Shown piece by piece: positions 1 to 9,428 of a DNA stretch of 64,000 nucleotides. Under the pieces are notes generated by a model that saw only the letters and a list, made by a program, of their open reading frames with translations, ran no database searches and was not told the origin of the DNA. The translations under genes were made by a program, and so were the position numbers. Location: the NCBI RefSeq assembly GCF_001512295.1, contig NZ_LNUP01000002.1:1600567-1664566 (forward strand), in the 5' to 3' direction. The stretch is from Pseudomonas sp. EpS/L25. GTDB lineage: Bacteria > Pseudomonadota > Gammaproteobacteria > Pseudomonadales > Pseudomonadaceae. Within the stretch, counting starts at the first letter, position 1, and the number at the start of each line of letters is the position of its first letter.

Positions 1-841
1 ACTGCTCGAAGAGGATCTGCACGGAGCGCAGCGACAGATTGTCCGGGCGGGTCAGCAGCCAGATGTCGGTTTCGCAACCATCCAGGGCCGCGCTCAGGCG
101 CTCGACGCCCTCCAGGCTGCTGATCATGAAGTCGGGCAGGGCCGCCACGCCGAGACCGGCGCCTACCAGTCCGCCCACCGCGGACATGCTGCTGCAGCGG
201 TAGCGTGGGGTGAGACTGGGGTAGGCCTGCCTGAGCCAGGTGACGGAGACGTGATCCGCCAGGGAGTCATCGGGGGCGATCCAGGGTAGCTCGGTGGGCG
301 CTTGCGCATAGCCAGGGCGATAGCGCTCCTGGCCGCAGACGAAATAGGCACTGCGGCCGAGCCGGCGGCCGACCAGATGCTCGGGCGGAGAGTTCGACAG
401 CCGTATGGCGATGTCCGCATCCCGTCGGCTCAGGCTGGCGAAGGTGTTGGAGGTGGCGACTTCCAGGGCCACCGCGGGATAACGCGACATGAGTTCGGCG
501 AGACCGGGCAGCAGCAGGCTGCGCAGCACCGCATCGGTACAGGTCAGGCGGACGGTACCGCTGATGACGTTCTCGCCCTGGATGAGCGCGATCCGAGCCG
601 CCTCCAGCGCCTGTTCTGCGCGCTCGGCCTGTTCGGCCAGGGCCTTGGCGCTCTGGGTCGGGGTGTAGCCGCGGCGATTCTTGTCGAAAAGGGCGAGCTG
701 CAGGCTGGCTTCGAGCTTGCGAATGGCGCGAAAGACGGTGGAAACGTCTACCTGCAACTGCTCGGCGGCCCTGGCCAGCGTCCTGCCCCGAACCAGGGCC
801 AGGACCAGCTTGAGGTCGGCGTGGCTGATCTGATATTGCAT
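1..841 (-). CDS. LysR-family transcriptional regulator, C-terminus cut by window edge
   Basis: Translating the minus strand from the ATG at 841 gives an open frame that runs off the left edge (280 codons seen). It opens with a LysR winged helix: MQYQISHADLKLVLALV, then a helix-turn-helix around residues 18-40 (RTLARAAEQLQVDVSTVFRA), then a substrate-binding domain from about residue 90. LysR proteins are usually about 300 aa, so only some 15-25 residues should be missing. It diverges from the polyamine operon that starts at 1045, with about 200 bp between them, so it may control that operon; this is inferred from position only. A GTC dinucleotide step in other frames gives no competing coding signal here. 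The ligand is unknown. Confidence 0.88.
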   Translation of the reverse strand, partial: MQYQISHADLKLVLALVRGRTLARAAEQLQVDVSTVFRAIRKLEASLQLALFDKNRRGYTPTQSAKALAEQAERAEQALEAARIALIQGENVISGTVRLTCTDAVLRSLLLPGLAELMSRYPAVALEVATSNTFASLSRRDADIAIRLSNSPPEHLVGRRLGRSAYFVCGQERYRPGYAQAPTELPWIAPDDSLADHVSVTWLRQAYPSLTPRYRCSSMSAVGGLVGAGLGVAALPDFMISSLEGVERLSAALDGCETDIWLLTRPDNLSLRSVQILFEQ

Positions 842-1044
842 TCGTGCATTCTTCCTTTGCCATATTGCCGATATTGGTTGCGCTCGCGCCAACTTATACT
901 GGGCCTGCCTATCCAGGGCAATCAGGTGGAAGGGCGGGCTTCGCCAGGCGAGGTCGGCGCCCACAGGAACCACCACTCACAGCAACGCTGCCGACCCGCC
1001 CCGGCCCCGCCGATCCAGCGGAGCAGCGTCAAGGATGCCTCTCC

Positions 1045-2427
1045 ATGAATTCGCTATCTCCCCGCGTCGTTCAGCTCACCGAAGCCAACAGCTTTCTCAA
1101 GGAGCACCCCGAGATCCAGTACGTCGATCTGTTGATCACCGACATGAATGGCGTGGTGCGGGGCAAGCGCGTCGAGCGGGCCAGCCTGTCCAAGGTCTAT
1201 GAGCGCGGTATCAACCTGCCGGCCTCGCTGTTCGCCCTGGATATCAACGGCTCCACGGTGGAAAGCACCGGACTGGGGCTGCACATCGGCGACGCCGACC
1301 GCACCTGCTTTCCCATTCCCGGTACCCTGAGCCCCGAGCCCTGGCAGAAGCGCCCGACCGCGCAGCTGCTGATGACCATGCACGAGCTGGATGGCTCGCC
1401 GTTCTTCGCCGATCCGCGCGAGGTACTGCGCCGGGTGGTGCAGAAATTCGACGACCTGGGCCTGACCCTCTGCGCCGCCTTCGAGCTGGAGTTCTATCTG
1501 ATCGACCAGGAGAACGTGAATGGCCGTCCGCAGCCGCCGCGTTCGCCGATCTCCGGCAAGCGGCCGGTGTCCACCCAGGTCTATCTGATCGACGACCTCG
1601 ACGAATACGTGGACTGCCTGCAGGACATGCTCGAAGCCGCCAAGGAGCAGGGCCTGCCGGCCGACGCCATCGTCAAGGAGTCCGCACCGGCGCAGTTCGA
1701 GGTCAACCTGCACCACGTCGAGGACGCCATCAAGGCCTGCGACCATGCGGTGCTGCTCAAGCGGCTGATCAAGAACATCGCCTACGACCATGAGATGGAC
1801 TCCACCTTCATGGCCAAGCCCTATCCCGGTCAGGCCGGCAATGGCCTGCACGTGCACATCTCGCTGCTGGACAAGGCGACCGGGCAGAACATCTTCGCCA
1901 GCGACGATCCTGAGCACCACGGGCCGCTGCGACATGCCATCGCCGGCATCCTCGACACCCTGCCGGCGTCGATGGCCTTCCTCTGCCCGAACGTGAACTC
2001 CTACCGGCGCTTCGGTGCCCAGTTCTATGTGCCGAACGCGCCGAGCTGGGGCCTGGACAACCGCACGGTGGCGGTGCGCGTGCCGACCGGCAATAGCGAG
2101 GCCATTCGCATCGAGCACCGGGTGGCCGGCGCCGACGCCAATCCCTATCTGATGCTGGCCTCGATCCTGGCGGGCATCCACCACGGCCTGACCCAGCAAC
2201 TGGACCCCGGTGCGCCGGTCAGCGGCAACTCCTACGAACAACTCGAACAGAGCCTGCCGAACAACCTGCGCGATGCCCTGCGCGAGCTGGACGATAGCCC
2301 GGTGATGAACCAGTACATCAGCCCGGAATACATCGACATCTTCGTCGCCTGCAAGGAAGCCGAGCTGGAGGAATTCGAAACCACCATCTCCGATCTCGAA
2401 TACAACTGGTACCTGCATACCGTCTAA
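1045..2427 (+). CDS. puuA: Glutamine synthetase-family gamma-glutamylpolyamine synthetase (PuuA/PauA-like)
   Basis: 460 aa. A GS-fold ligase that would join glutamate to putrescine or another polyamine using ATP, the first step of the gamma-glutamyl polyamine route. GS features seen: an acidic metal-site segment AAFELEFYLID near residues 148-158, NGLHVHISLLD near 269-279 and the arginine-rich IRIEHRVAGADANPYLM near 353-369. The frame is open upstream to 844, but the ATG at 1045 is preferred because AAGGATG lies just before it and MNSLSPRV is a normal start for the family. Genes for PuuC-, PuuB- and PuuD-like enzymes follow, which separates it from housekeeping GlnA. Pseudomonads carry several PauA paralogues, so the exact amine preferred cannot be read from sequence. 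Confidence 0.87.
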   Translation: MNSLSPRVVQLTEANSFLKEHPEIQYVDLLITDMNGVVRGKRVERASLSKVYERGINLPASLFALDINGSTVESTGLGLHIGDADRTCFPIPGTLSPEPWQKRPTAQLLMTMHELDGSPFFADPREVLRRVVQKFDDLGLTLCAAFELEFYLIDQENVNGRPQPPRSPISGKRPVSTQVYLIDDLDEYVDCLQDMLEAAKEQGLPADAIVKESAPAQFEVNLHHVEDAIKACDHAVLLKRLIKNIAYDHEMDSTFMAKPYPGQAGNGLHVHISLLDKATGQNIFASDDPEHHGPLRHAIAGILDTLPASMAFLCPNVNSYRRFGAQFYVPNAPSWGLDNRTVAVRVPTGNSEAIRIEHRVAGADANPYLMLASILAGIHHGLTQQLDPGAPVSGNSYEQLEQSLPNNLRDALRELDDSPVMNQYISPEYIDIFVACKEAELEEFETTISDLEYNWYLHTV

Positions 2428-2438
2428 GGAGTCTGTTC

Positions 2439-3932
2439 ATGAAGAAGTTGACGCAACAGGAGTGGGAGCAGCGCTACCAGAGCTTGACCCTGGAGGCCCG
2501 CGCCTTCATCGACGGCAGCTACCGTGACGCCCTGTGCGGCGAGACCTTCGACGACCTGAGCCCGGTGGATGGCCGGCATCTCGCCAAGGTCGCCAGCTGC
2601 ATGGCCGCGGATGCCGATGCTGCCGTGCGCGCCGCGCGTGCCAGCTTCGCGCGGGGTGACTGGGCGCAGTTGGCGCCGGCGCAGCGCAAGCGGGGGCTCA
2701 TCGCCTTCGCCGACTTGCTGTTGGCCAATGCCGAAGAACTGGCCCTGCTGGAAACCCTGGACATGGGCAAGCCGATCAGCGACTCGCTGAGCATCGATGT
2801 CCCCGGGGCGGCCAATGCCATCCGCTGGAGCGCCGAGGCCATCGACAAGGTCTACGACGAGGTGGCCCCCACGCCGCGCGATCAGCTCGGCCTGGTGACG
2901 CGCGAACCCGTCGGCGTGGTCGCGGCCATCGTGCCCTGGAATTTCCCCTTGATGATGGCCTGCTGGAAGCTCGGCCCGGCCCTGGCCACCGGTAACTCGG
3001 TGATCCTCAAGCCCTCCGAGAAGTCGCCGCTGACCGCCATCCGCATCGCCGGCCTGGCACTGCAGGCCGGCATTCCCGCCGGGGTGTTCAACGTGCTGCC
3101 TGGTTACGGCCATACCGTCGGCCAGGCGCTGGCGCTGCACCCGGACGTCGATACCCTGGTGTTCACCGGCTCCACCCGCATCGCCAAGCAGTTGCTGATC
3201 CATGCCGGCGAGTCCAACATGAAGCGGGTCTGGCTGGAGGCGGGCGGCAAGAGCCCCAACATCGTCTTCGCCGATGCCCCGGATCTCACTGCCGCTGCCG
3301 AAGCGGCCGCGGCGGCCATCGCCTTCAACCAGGGCGAAGTCTGCGTCGCCGGCTCGCGGCTGCTGGTCGAGCGCTCGATCAAGGAGCGCTTCCTCGAACT
3401 GGTGGTAGAGGCCCTGCGCGGCTGGACGCCCGGCCATGCGCTGGACCCCGCCACCCGGGTCGGCGCCCTGGTGGACGACGGCCATCTGCGTACCGTGCTC
3501 GGCTATATCGAGGCCGGCCGTGCCGAAGGGGCGCGCCTGGTGAGCGGCGGCGAGCGGGCCCTGGCCGAGACCGGTGGCAGCTACGTCACCCCGACGATCT
3601 TCGCCGGCGTGGACAACGCCATGCGCATCGCCCGGGAGGAGATCTTCGGGCCGGTGCTCGCGGTGATCGAATTCGACAGCGAGGAGGAGGCCGTACGTAT
3701 CGCCAACGATACCCCCTATGGCCTGGCGGCGGCGGTCTGGACCCGCGATCTGTCCCGTGTCCACCGCGTGGCCCGGGCCTTGCGCGCCGGCAGCGTCTGG
3801 GTCAACCAGTACGACGGCGGCGACATGACGGCGCCCTTCGGCGGCTTCAAGCAGTCCGGCAATGGGCGCGACAAGTCGCTCCATGCCTTCGACAAATACA
3901 CCGAACTCAAGGCGACCTGGATCAAGCTCTGA
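2439..3932 (+). CDS. puuC: Gamma-glutamyl-gamma-aminobutyraldehyde dehydrogenase (ALDH superfamily, PuuC-like)
   Basis: 497 aa, normal for an NAD(P)-dependent aldehyde dehydrogenase. It would oxidise the gamma-glutamylated aminoaldehyde made by PuuB. Visible motifs: PWNFP (167-171) in the cofactor site, FTGST (242-246), the general-base Glu in LEAGGKSPN (E267) and the catalytic Cys in NQGEVCVAGSR (C302). It starts 11 bp after puuA stops, with AAGGAG upstream, so the two are co-transcribed. Without the neighbours this would only be a broad-specificity aldehyde dehydrogenase; the pathway role rests on context. Confidence 0.88.
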   Translation: MKKLTQQEWEQRYQSLTLEARAFIDGSYRDALCGETFDDLSPVDGRHLAKVASCMAADADAAVRAARASFARGDWAQLAPAQRKRGLIAFADLLLANAEELALLETLDMGKPISDSLSIDVPGAANAIRWSAEAIDKVYDEVAPTPRDQLGLVTREPVGVVAAIVPWNFPLMMACWKLGPALATGNSVILKPSEKSPLTAIRIAGLALQAGIPAGVFNVLPGYGHTVGQALALHPDVDTLVFTGSTRIAKQLLIHAGESNMKRVWLEAGGKSPNIVFADAPDLTAAAEAAAAAIAFNQGEVCVAGSRLLVERSIKERFLELVVEALRGWTPGHALDPATRVGALVDDGHLRTVLGYIEAGRAEGARLVSGGERALAETGGSYVTPTIFAGVDNAMRIAREEIFGPVLAVIEFDSEEEAVRIANDTPYGLAAAVWTRDLSRVHRVARALRAGSVWVNQYDGGDMTAPFGGFKQSGNGRDKSLHAFDKYTELKATWIKL

Positions 3933-3987
3933 GCCACCACGGCGGATCCGGCGCCCGCGCGGGGTTCGCAGGTAGAGGAATCACACC

Positions 3988-5265
3988 ATGCAGCAACATG
4001 TCGGCAGCTATTACGCGGCCTCACGCAATCTCCACGTTGAATACCCGGCGCTGCAAGGCGGCGTCGAGAGCGACGTCTGCGTCATCGGTGCCGGCTACAC
4101 CGGCCTTTCCACCGCGCTGTTCCTGCTGGAGCACGGCTTCAGCGTGACGGTGCTGGAAGCGGCGCGGGTCGGCTTCGGCGCCTCGGGGCGCAACGGTGGC
4201 CAGATCGTCAACAGCTATAGTCGCGACATCGACGTCATCGAGCGGCAAGTGCCGGCCAGGCAGGCGCAGCTGCTGGGCCAGATGGCCTTCGAGGGCGGCC
4301 GCATCATCCGTGACCGCATCGCCCGCTACAACATCCAGTGCGACCTCAAGGATGGCGGCGTCTTCGCGGCCCTCACCAGCAAGCAGATGGGCCATCTGGA
4401 AGCCCAGCAGCGGCTCTGGGAGCGCTACGGCCACACCCAGCTGCAATTGCTCGACGAGCATGGCATCCGTGGTGTGGTGGGCACCGAGCGTTACGTCGGC
4501 GGCCTGCTGGACCTGAGCGGTGGTCACTTCCATTCCCTCAACCTGGCCCTGGGCGAAGCGGCGGCGGTCGCCGCCCTTGGCGGCAAGATCCACGAGCAGA
4601 GTGCGGCGATCCGCATCGAGCGCGGGGCGCATCCCGTGGTGCACACGGCCAATGGCCAGGTGAAGGCGCGCTTCGTCGTGGTCGCCGGCAATGCCTATCT
4701 GGGAGGCCTGGTGCCGGAACTGGCGGCCAAGTCCATGCCCTGCGGCAGCCAGGTGCTCACCACCGAGCCACTGTCGGAAGAGCTGGCGCGCAGCCTGTTG
4801 CCCCAGGACTACTGCGTGGAGGACTGCAACTACCTGCTCGACTACTTCCGCCTCAGCGCCGATCGCCGGCTGATCTACGGCGGTGGCGTGGTCTACGGGG
4901 CGCGGGACCCGGCGGATATCGAGGCCATCATCCGGCCGAAGATGCTGCAGACCTTCCCGCAGCTCCGGGACGTGAAGATCGACTTCTCCTGGACCGGCAA
5001 CTTCCTGCTGACCCTGTCGCGCCTGCCGCAGGTCGGCCGCCTGGGGGACAACATCTACTACTCCCAGGGCTGCAGCGGCCATGGCATCACCTACACCCAC
5101 CTGGCGGGCAAGGTGCTGGCCGAGGCCCTGCGTGGCCAGGCCGAGCGCTTCGATGCCTTCGCCAGCCTGCCGCACTATCCCTTCCCGGGCGGGCGGCTGC
5201 TGCGCGTCCCTCTCACCGCCCTCGGCGCGACCTACTACCAGTTGCGCGATCGCCTGGGTATTTGA
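3988..5265 (+). CDS. puuB: FAD-dependent gamma-glutamylputrescine oxidoreductase (DAO family, PuuB-like)
   Basis: 425 aa. The N-terminal dinucleotide-binding fold is clear: CVIGAGYTGLSTALFLLEHG at about 31-50 (GxGxxG), followed by the acidic end of beta-2 (VLEAARVGFGASGRNGG). The C-terminus carries the second FAD motif (YYSQGCSGHGITYTH near 354-368). Family members deaminate gamma-glutamylputrescine to the aldehyde with release of ammonia and peroxide. It lies 55 bp after puuC and before puuD. Pseudomonads encode many PauB-like paralogues that differ in amine specificity, so putrescine is only the likeliest substrate. Confidence 0.86.
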   Translation: MQQHVGSYYAASRNLHVEYPALQGGVESDVCVIGAGYTGLSTALFLLEHGFSVTVLEAARVGFGASGRNGGQIVNSYSRDIDVIERQVPARQAQLLGQMAFEGGRIIRDRIARYNIQCDLKDGGVFAALTSKQMGHLEAQQRLWERYGHTQLQLLDEHGIRGVVGTERYVGGLLDLSGGHFHSLNLALGEAAAVAALGGKIHEQSAAIRIERGAHPVVHTANGQVKARFVVVAGNAYLGGLVPELAAKSMPCGSQVLTTEPLSEELARSLLPQDYCVEDCNYLLDYFRLSADRRLIYGGGVVYGARDPADIEAIIRPKMLQTFPQLRDVKIDFSWTGNFLLTLSRLPQVGRLGDNIYYSQGCSGHGITYTHLAGKVLAEALRGQAERFDAFASLPHYPFPGGRLLRVPLTALGATYYQLRDRLGI

Positions 5266-5312
5266 CCGTGTCCGCTCGCGCAGCGCGCGGGCGGACCCTC
5301 TGGAGGAAGACC

Positions 5313-6059
5313 ATGTCTCGCATGCCCCTGATCGGCGTGACCGCTTGCCGGCAGACGCTCGGCAAATACGATTCCCATACCGTCGGTGACAAGTACGTCG
5401 AGGCCGCCGCCCATGCCGGCTTGCCGGTGGTGTTGCCGGCGCGCAGCGTGCCGAGCGATCCGCTGGCGCTGCTGGAGCACCTGGATGGGCTGTTGTTCAC
5501 CGGCTCGCCGTCCAACATCGAGCCCTGGCGCTACCAGGGGCCGGAAAGTCTCGCCGGCACCCATCACGATGCCCAGCGCGACGCCAACACCCTGCCGCTG
5601 CTGCGCCTGGCCATCGACCGCGGCATCCCACTGTTCTGCATCTGCCGTGGCTTCCAGGAACTCAACGTGGCCCTGGGCGGCAGCCTGCACCAGCGCGTGC
5701 AGGAGCTGCCCGGTCATGACGATCATCGCGAGCCCCAGAGCGAAGTGCTGGCCGAGCAGTACGCGCCCAGGCATCCGGTCGCGGTGCCTCCGGGCGGGGT
5801 ATTCGAGCGCCTCGGCTTGCCGGCGAGCTTCCAGGTGAATTCCCTGCACAGCCAGGGCATCGATCGCCTGGCCAGCGGGTTGCGCATCGAGGCCGTGGCG
5901 CCGGATGGCCTAGTGGAGGGCGTCTCGCTGGCCGACGCGCCCGGTTTCGTCGTCGGCGTGCAGTGGCATCCCGAATGGAATTTCCGCGACACGCCCGAAT
6001 CCCTGACGCTGTTGAACGCGTTCCGGGATGCCTGCCAGCGTTACGCCGCGTCGCGTTAG
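5313..6059 (+). CDS. puuD: Gamma-glutamyl-gamma-aminobutyrate hydrolase (class I GATase-like, PuuD)
   Basis: 248 aa, usual for PuuD. It would release glutamate and GABA, ending the pathway. The nucleophile elbow is FCICRGFQELN with C111, and the catalytic His-Glu pair is in VQWHPEW near residue 219. The frame is open for about 1 kb upstream, but the ATG at 5313 is chosen because TGGAGGAAGA precedes it and the protein then begins MSRMPLIGVTAC, the usual family start. The TAG stop (6057-6059) coincides with the TTAG flank of a MITE, so that element inserted right at the gene end. Confidence 0.88.
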   Translation: MSRMPLIGVTACRQTLGKYDSHTVGDKYVEAAAHAGLPVVLPARSVPSDPLALLEHLDGLLFTGSPSNIEPWRYQGPESLAGTHHDAQRDANTLPLLRLAIDRGIPLFCICRGFQELNVALGGSLHQRVQELPGHDDHREPQSEVLAEQYAPRHPVAVPPGGVFERLGLPASFQVNSLHSQGIDRLASGLRIEAVAPDGLVEGVSLADAPGFVVGVQWHPEWNFRDTPESLTLLNAFRDACQRYAASR

Positions 6060-6214
6060 GTTTTGTACGAAAAGTCGCCGAGCGAAGGTTAGGCGAGGCG
6101 AAAAAGGCTGAGGAAGCGGATCGGACCCGCGCTCGGGTTTACGAGTGGTAAATGATCATTCCGAAGCCTTTTTCAACGAAGCATCACCGAGCGCAGGCAT
6201 TTTTCGTACAGAGC
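6060..6214 (+). repeat. MITE family A, copy A1
   Basis: About 155 bp with imperfect terminal inverted repeats: TTTTGTACGAAAAG on the left and the complement of CTCTGTACGAAAAATG on the right. It is flanked by TTAG (6056-6059) and CTAG (6215-6218). The interior holds nested inverted repeats, including TTTACgagtgGTAAA and GCGAAAAAGGC against GCCTTTTTCAACG. It has no coding capacity. The same element is present inverted at 63697-63867. The right terminus matches the end of the IS5-family element at 63872. Confidence 0.85.
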
Positions 6215-6359
6215 CTAGGTCCGTTACGCCGCGAGCGCAGCCCCGGCTGGCGTGGCGCCCAGGCGGCTTACGCTCAAGGGCGTAGCTGCACGCCAGCAGC
6301 AGGGCTCTGACGCGTGACCGGGCGGGTGCTGACCGGGGAAGGCGGCTTGATCGCTGCGA

Positions 6360-7880
6360 TCAGGCTCCTCCACGCAGGATCTCGACCGCCTTGGCGATAT
6401 CGGGAGCCAACCAACGATCCTGTTCGTAGGGCGGTACCACGGCGCGTAGCCGCTGCCAGGTGACCGCGGTGCCTTCTCCGAAGCGCCGTGCCTTGAGAAA
6501 TTCGAATGCTTGCGCGGCCAGCAGATACTCGATGGCCAGGATGCGCGTGCTGTTCTCGATCACCCGTAGAAGTTTGAGCGCGGCGCCAGTGCCCATGCTC
6601 AGGTGGTCTTCCTGTAGCGCCGAGGTGACGAAGTTGTCCACGACGGCGGGCTGCGCCAACTGGCGATTTTCCCCGGCGTGGGAGGCTGCCACGTACTGGG
6701 CGATCATCATCCCCGAATTGACCCCGGGATGAGCGACCAGGAACGGCGGCAGACCGCTCACCAAGGGGTTGACCAGGCGATCGAGGCGCCGTTCGGCGAT
6801 ACCGCCCAGCTCGACCAGGGCGATGGCCAGCAGGTCGGCCGCCATGGCCACGGACTCGCCATGCGGATTGGCCTGGGAGACCACCCGGTAGTCCTCCGGC
6901 GTGCCCAGCACCAGCGGATTGTCGGTGGCACCGGCCAATTCGAGATCGATCTGCTGCGCGACATGCCGGAGTTGATCGCGACAGGCACCATGCACCTGGG
7001 GAATCGAGCGGATACTCAAGGCATCCTGGGTGCGCACGCCTTGGAAGCTGGCCAGCACCTCGCTGTTCGCCAGCTGGGCGCGCAGGTTGGCACCGACCTG
7101 CTGCATGCCCGGATGAGGTTTGAGCGCCAGTACCTGTTCGTCGAAGGCATCGAGTTGGCCGCCGAGGGCCTCGAAGCTCATGGCCGCGATGCAGTCGGCC
7201 CATTCCACCAGGTTGTGGGCGTCGGCCAACGCCAGGCAGCTCAGGCCGGTCATGCAGGGGGTGCCATTGACCAGGCTCAGGCCATCCTTGGCGCCCAGCG
7301 CCAGCGGCGGCAGCTGGGCCGTCTGCAGGGCGTCGCTGGCGCTGAGGATGCGTCCGCCCCAGCGGACTTCGCCGTAACCCAGCAAGGCCACGCCCACATG
7401 GGCCATATGCGTGAGATAGCCCACCGAACCATCGCGAGGGACCAGGGGCGTGATACCTAGGTTGAGCAGCGCCAGGAGAGCCTCGACGACCTCGCGGCTG
7501 ATGCCCGAATAGCCATGGGCGTAGTTGTTGATGGCCACGCAGATGATGGCGCGGGTCTGCTCGTCGCTGAGCGGCTCGCCGATCCCGCAGGCGTGGCTGA
7601 GCAGCGTATTGCGGGACAACTCGGCCAGTTGCGGTCCTTCGAGCAACACATTGCACAGGGCGCCGAGGCCGGTGCTGATGCCATAGGCGCGTTCGCCTCG
7701 GGCCACGATCCCCAGGACGATAGCGCGCGCTTCATCGATGCGATGCCAGGTGTCTGCGGTCAACTCCAGCAGGGCGCCATCCCGCGCCACCGCGACGATT
7801 TCCTGCCAGCTCAGCGAGGTGCTGCCGCGAATGACGGTAGCGGCCGCCAGGGTGGGGGGTGAGGCTTGGGTCATGGGCAT
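6360..7880 (-). CDS. Histidine ammonia-lyase family protein lacking the MIO-forming Ala-Ser-Gly
   Basis: 506 aa, full length for the HAL/PAL family. Conserved parts seen: AYGISTGLG with Tyr66, LLSHACGIGEPL with His96, SLVNGT with Asn205, VNSGMMIAQ and LQEDHLSMG. The cofactor segment is PRDGSVGYLTHMAH (148-161). In histidases this segment reads GSVGASGDLAPLAHM, so six residues including Ala-Ser-Gly are absent. The usual catalytic Tyr of QDPYSLR is replaced (QDALSIR, Leu288). The rest of the fold is well kept, which suggests a maintained subfamily rather than decay; pseudomonad hut loci often carry a second hutH-like gene. It is last in the ABC transporter operon. Possible starts are GTG 7883, ATG 7880 and ATG 7874; the first overlaps the stop of the ATPase gene. 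Confidence 0.85.
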   Translation of the reverse strand: MPMTQASPPTLAAATVIRGSTSLSWQEIVAVARDGALLELTADTWHRIDEARAIVLGIVARGERAYGISTGLGALCNVLLEGPQLAELSRNTLLSHACGIGEPLSDEQTRAIICVAINNYAHGYSGISREVVEALLALLNLGITPLVPRDGSVGYLTHMAHVGVALLGYGEVRWGGRILSASDALQTAQLPPLALGAKDGLSLVNGTPCMTGLSCLALADAHNLVEWADCIAAMSFEALGGQLDAFDEQVLALKPHPGMQQVGANLRAQLANSEVLASFQGVRTQDALSIRSIPQVHGACRDQLRHVAQQIDLELAGATDNPLVLGTPEDYRVVSQANPHGESVAMAADLLAIALVELGGIAERRLDRLVNPLVSGLPPFLVAHPGVNSGMMIAQYVAASHAGENRQLAQPAVVDNFVTSALQEDHLSMGTGAALKLLRVIENSTRILAIEYLLAAQAFEFLKARRFGEGTAVTWQRLRAVVPPYEQDRWLAPDIAKAVEILRGGA

Positions 7881-8671
7881 CACTCACCGCTCCGCAGTTG
7901 ATGGCTGGACACGAACTGCCGGAAACGTTCGCTCGGCAAATGCTCGAACAGCTCTTCCGGGGTGCCCTGGGCATCGATCTGCCCCTGGTGCATGAACACC
8001 ACCCGATTGGATACGTGGCGGGCAAAGCCCATCTCGTGGGTGACCACCAGCATCGTCATGCCCTCGTCGGCGAGCGAACGCATTACCTTGAGCACTTCGC
8101 CCACCAGCTCCGGGTCCAGCGCCGACGTCGGCTCGTCGAACAGCAGCGCGCCGGGCTCCATGGCCAGGGCCCGGGCGATGGCGACCCGCTGTTGCTGACC
8201 GCCGGAGAGATGGGCCGGGTAGTAGTCCTTGCGTTCGTAGAGGCCGACGCGCTGCAAGAGGCGTTCGGCCTGCTCGCGGCATTCGGCTGGCGAGCGCTTG
8301 AGCACCCGCAGCGGCCCTTCCATGACGTTTTGCAGCACGCTGCGGTGCGACCAAAGGTTGAAGCTCTGGAACACCATGCCCAGACGGGTACGCAACCACT
8401 CGACCTGGCGCTGGTTGGTCGCCTTGAGCGTGCCGTCGCGGCCGCGCTGCAGGGCGATGGTCTGGCCTTCCAGGCTGATGCTGCCCTGGTCCGGCGTTTC
8501 CAGCAGGTTGATGCAGCGCAGGAAGGTACTCTTGCCCGATCCACTGGCACCCAGGATGGAGATCACGTCACCCGGGTGCGCCTCCAGCGAGATGCCCTTG
8601 AGTACCTCCAGACTGCCGAAGGCCTTGCGGATGTCTTGGACGACGAGCGTCGCCGCGGCTTGTTGACTCAT
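7880..8671 (-). CDS. Polar amino-acid ABC transporter ATPase (HisP/GlnQ type)
   Basis: 263 aa. Walker A is GASGSGKST near residues 40-48, the signature is [15 protein letters not shown], Walker B is [14 protein letters not shown] and the switch His is in VVTHEM. Length and motifs fit the HisP/ArtP class. The ATG at 8671 (MSQQAAAT) is preferred over an upstream in-frame start at 8716, which would overlap the permease gene. It follows the two permease genes on the same strand and overlaps the start of the ammonia-lyase homologue. In a hut context the likely substrate is histidine or urocanate, inferred from position. Confidence 0.9.
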   Translation of the reverse strand: MSQQAAATLVVQDIRKAFGSLEVLKGISLEAHPGDVISILGASGSGKSTFLRCINLLETPDQGSISLEGQTIALQRGRDGTLKATNQRQVEWLRTRLGMVFQSFNLWSHRSVLQNVMEGPLRVLKRSPAECREQAERLLQRVGLYERKDYYPAHLSGGQQQRVAIARALAMEPGALLFDEPTSALDPELVGEVLKVMRSLADEGMTMLVVTHEMGFARHVSNRVVFMHQGQIDAQGTPEELFEHLPSERFRQFVSSHQLRSGE

Positions 8672-8690
8672 AGCGGGCTCCAGGGGCGAA

Positions 8691-9425
8691 TCATAGGTCG
8701 GCGGAAGGTTGGGCAAGGGGGGTGGCGGCCTGGGCGGACGGTGCCCGGCGGGGCGGCGTCAGCAATCGCTCCAGCCAGGCCAGGATGCGTACCAGCAGGA
8801 AGTTGAGCACGAGGTAGATGGCCGCGGCGCAAACGAAGACTTCCATGGTGCGATAGGTCCGCTGGATGATCTGCTGGGCCACGCCGGTCACGTCCCAGAC
8901 CGTCACCAGGCTGGCCAGCGCCGTGGACTTGACCAGCAGGATGGCTTCGGTGGAGTAGGCGGGCAGTGCCTGGCGCAGGGTGATGGGCGCTATGACCGTG
9001 CGCAGCACCTGCCAGCGGGTCATGCCCACCGCCATTGCGGCTTCGATCTGGCCGCGCGGGACCGCCAGCAGGCCGCCACGGATGATCTCGGCGGTGTAGG
9101 CCGCGGTGCACAGCGCCAGCGACAGCACCGCGCAGCCGAAGGGGGAGCGCAGCAGCGGCCAGGCGAAACTGTCCCGGATCACGCTCAGTTGGCCCAGGCC
9201 GTAGTAGATGAGGAACATCTGCACCAGGAGCGGCGTGCCCCGGAACAGCGCTATGTAGGCGCGCGCGGGCAGGCTCACCCAGGGGCGGCGATTGACCCTG
9301 AGCGCCACGACCAACACCGCCAGGATGACGCCGCAGATGAGCGAGAGGCTGAACAGCGCCAGGGTGGTGGGCAGCGCGGTCAGCAGTCGGCCCATGACAT
9401 AGGCGAGAAAGGCGAAATCAGGCAT
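8691..9425 (-). CDS. Amino-acid ABC transporter permease (HisM type)
   Basis: 244 aa with about five hydrophobic segments. It has the family permease motif with the EAA loop near residues 150-170 ([23 protein letters not shown]) and the [18 protein letters not shown] segment typical of HisM/ArtM proteins. It lies between the ATPase and a second permease on the minus strand and should form a heterodimeric inner-membrane channel with the product of 9429-10151. Spacing to that gene is 3 bp, so the two are co-translated. Confidence 0.9.
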   Translation of the reverse strand: MPDFAFLAYVMGRLLTALPTTLALFSLSLICGVILAVLVVALRVNRRPWVSLPARAYIALFRGTPLLVQMFLIYYGLGQLSVIRDSFAWPLLRSPFGCAVLSLALCTAAYTAEIIRGGLLAVPRGQIEAAMAVGMTRWQVLRTVIAPITLRQALPAYSTEAILLVKSTALASLVTVWDVTGVAQQIIQRTYRTMEVFVCAAAIYLVLNFLLVRILAWLERLLTPPRRAPSAQAATPLAQPSADL

Positions 9426-9428
9426 GCG

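Noticed and set aside
1054..2418. 454-codon minus-strand frame opposite the PuuA-like gene
   Set aside because: Shadow of a well-supported glutamine-synthetase-family gene; no ribosome site and no family resemblance.
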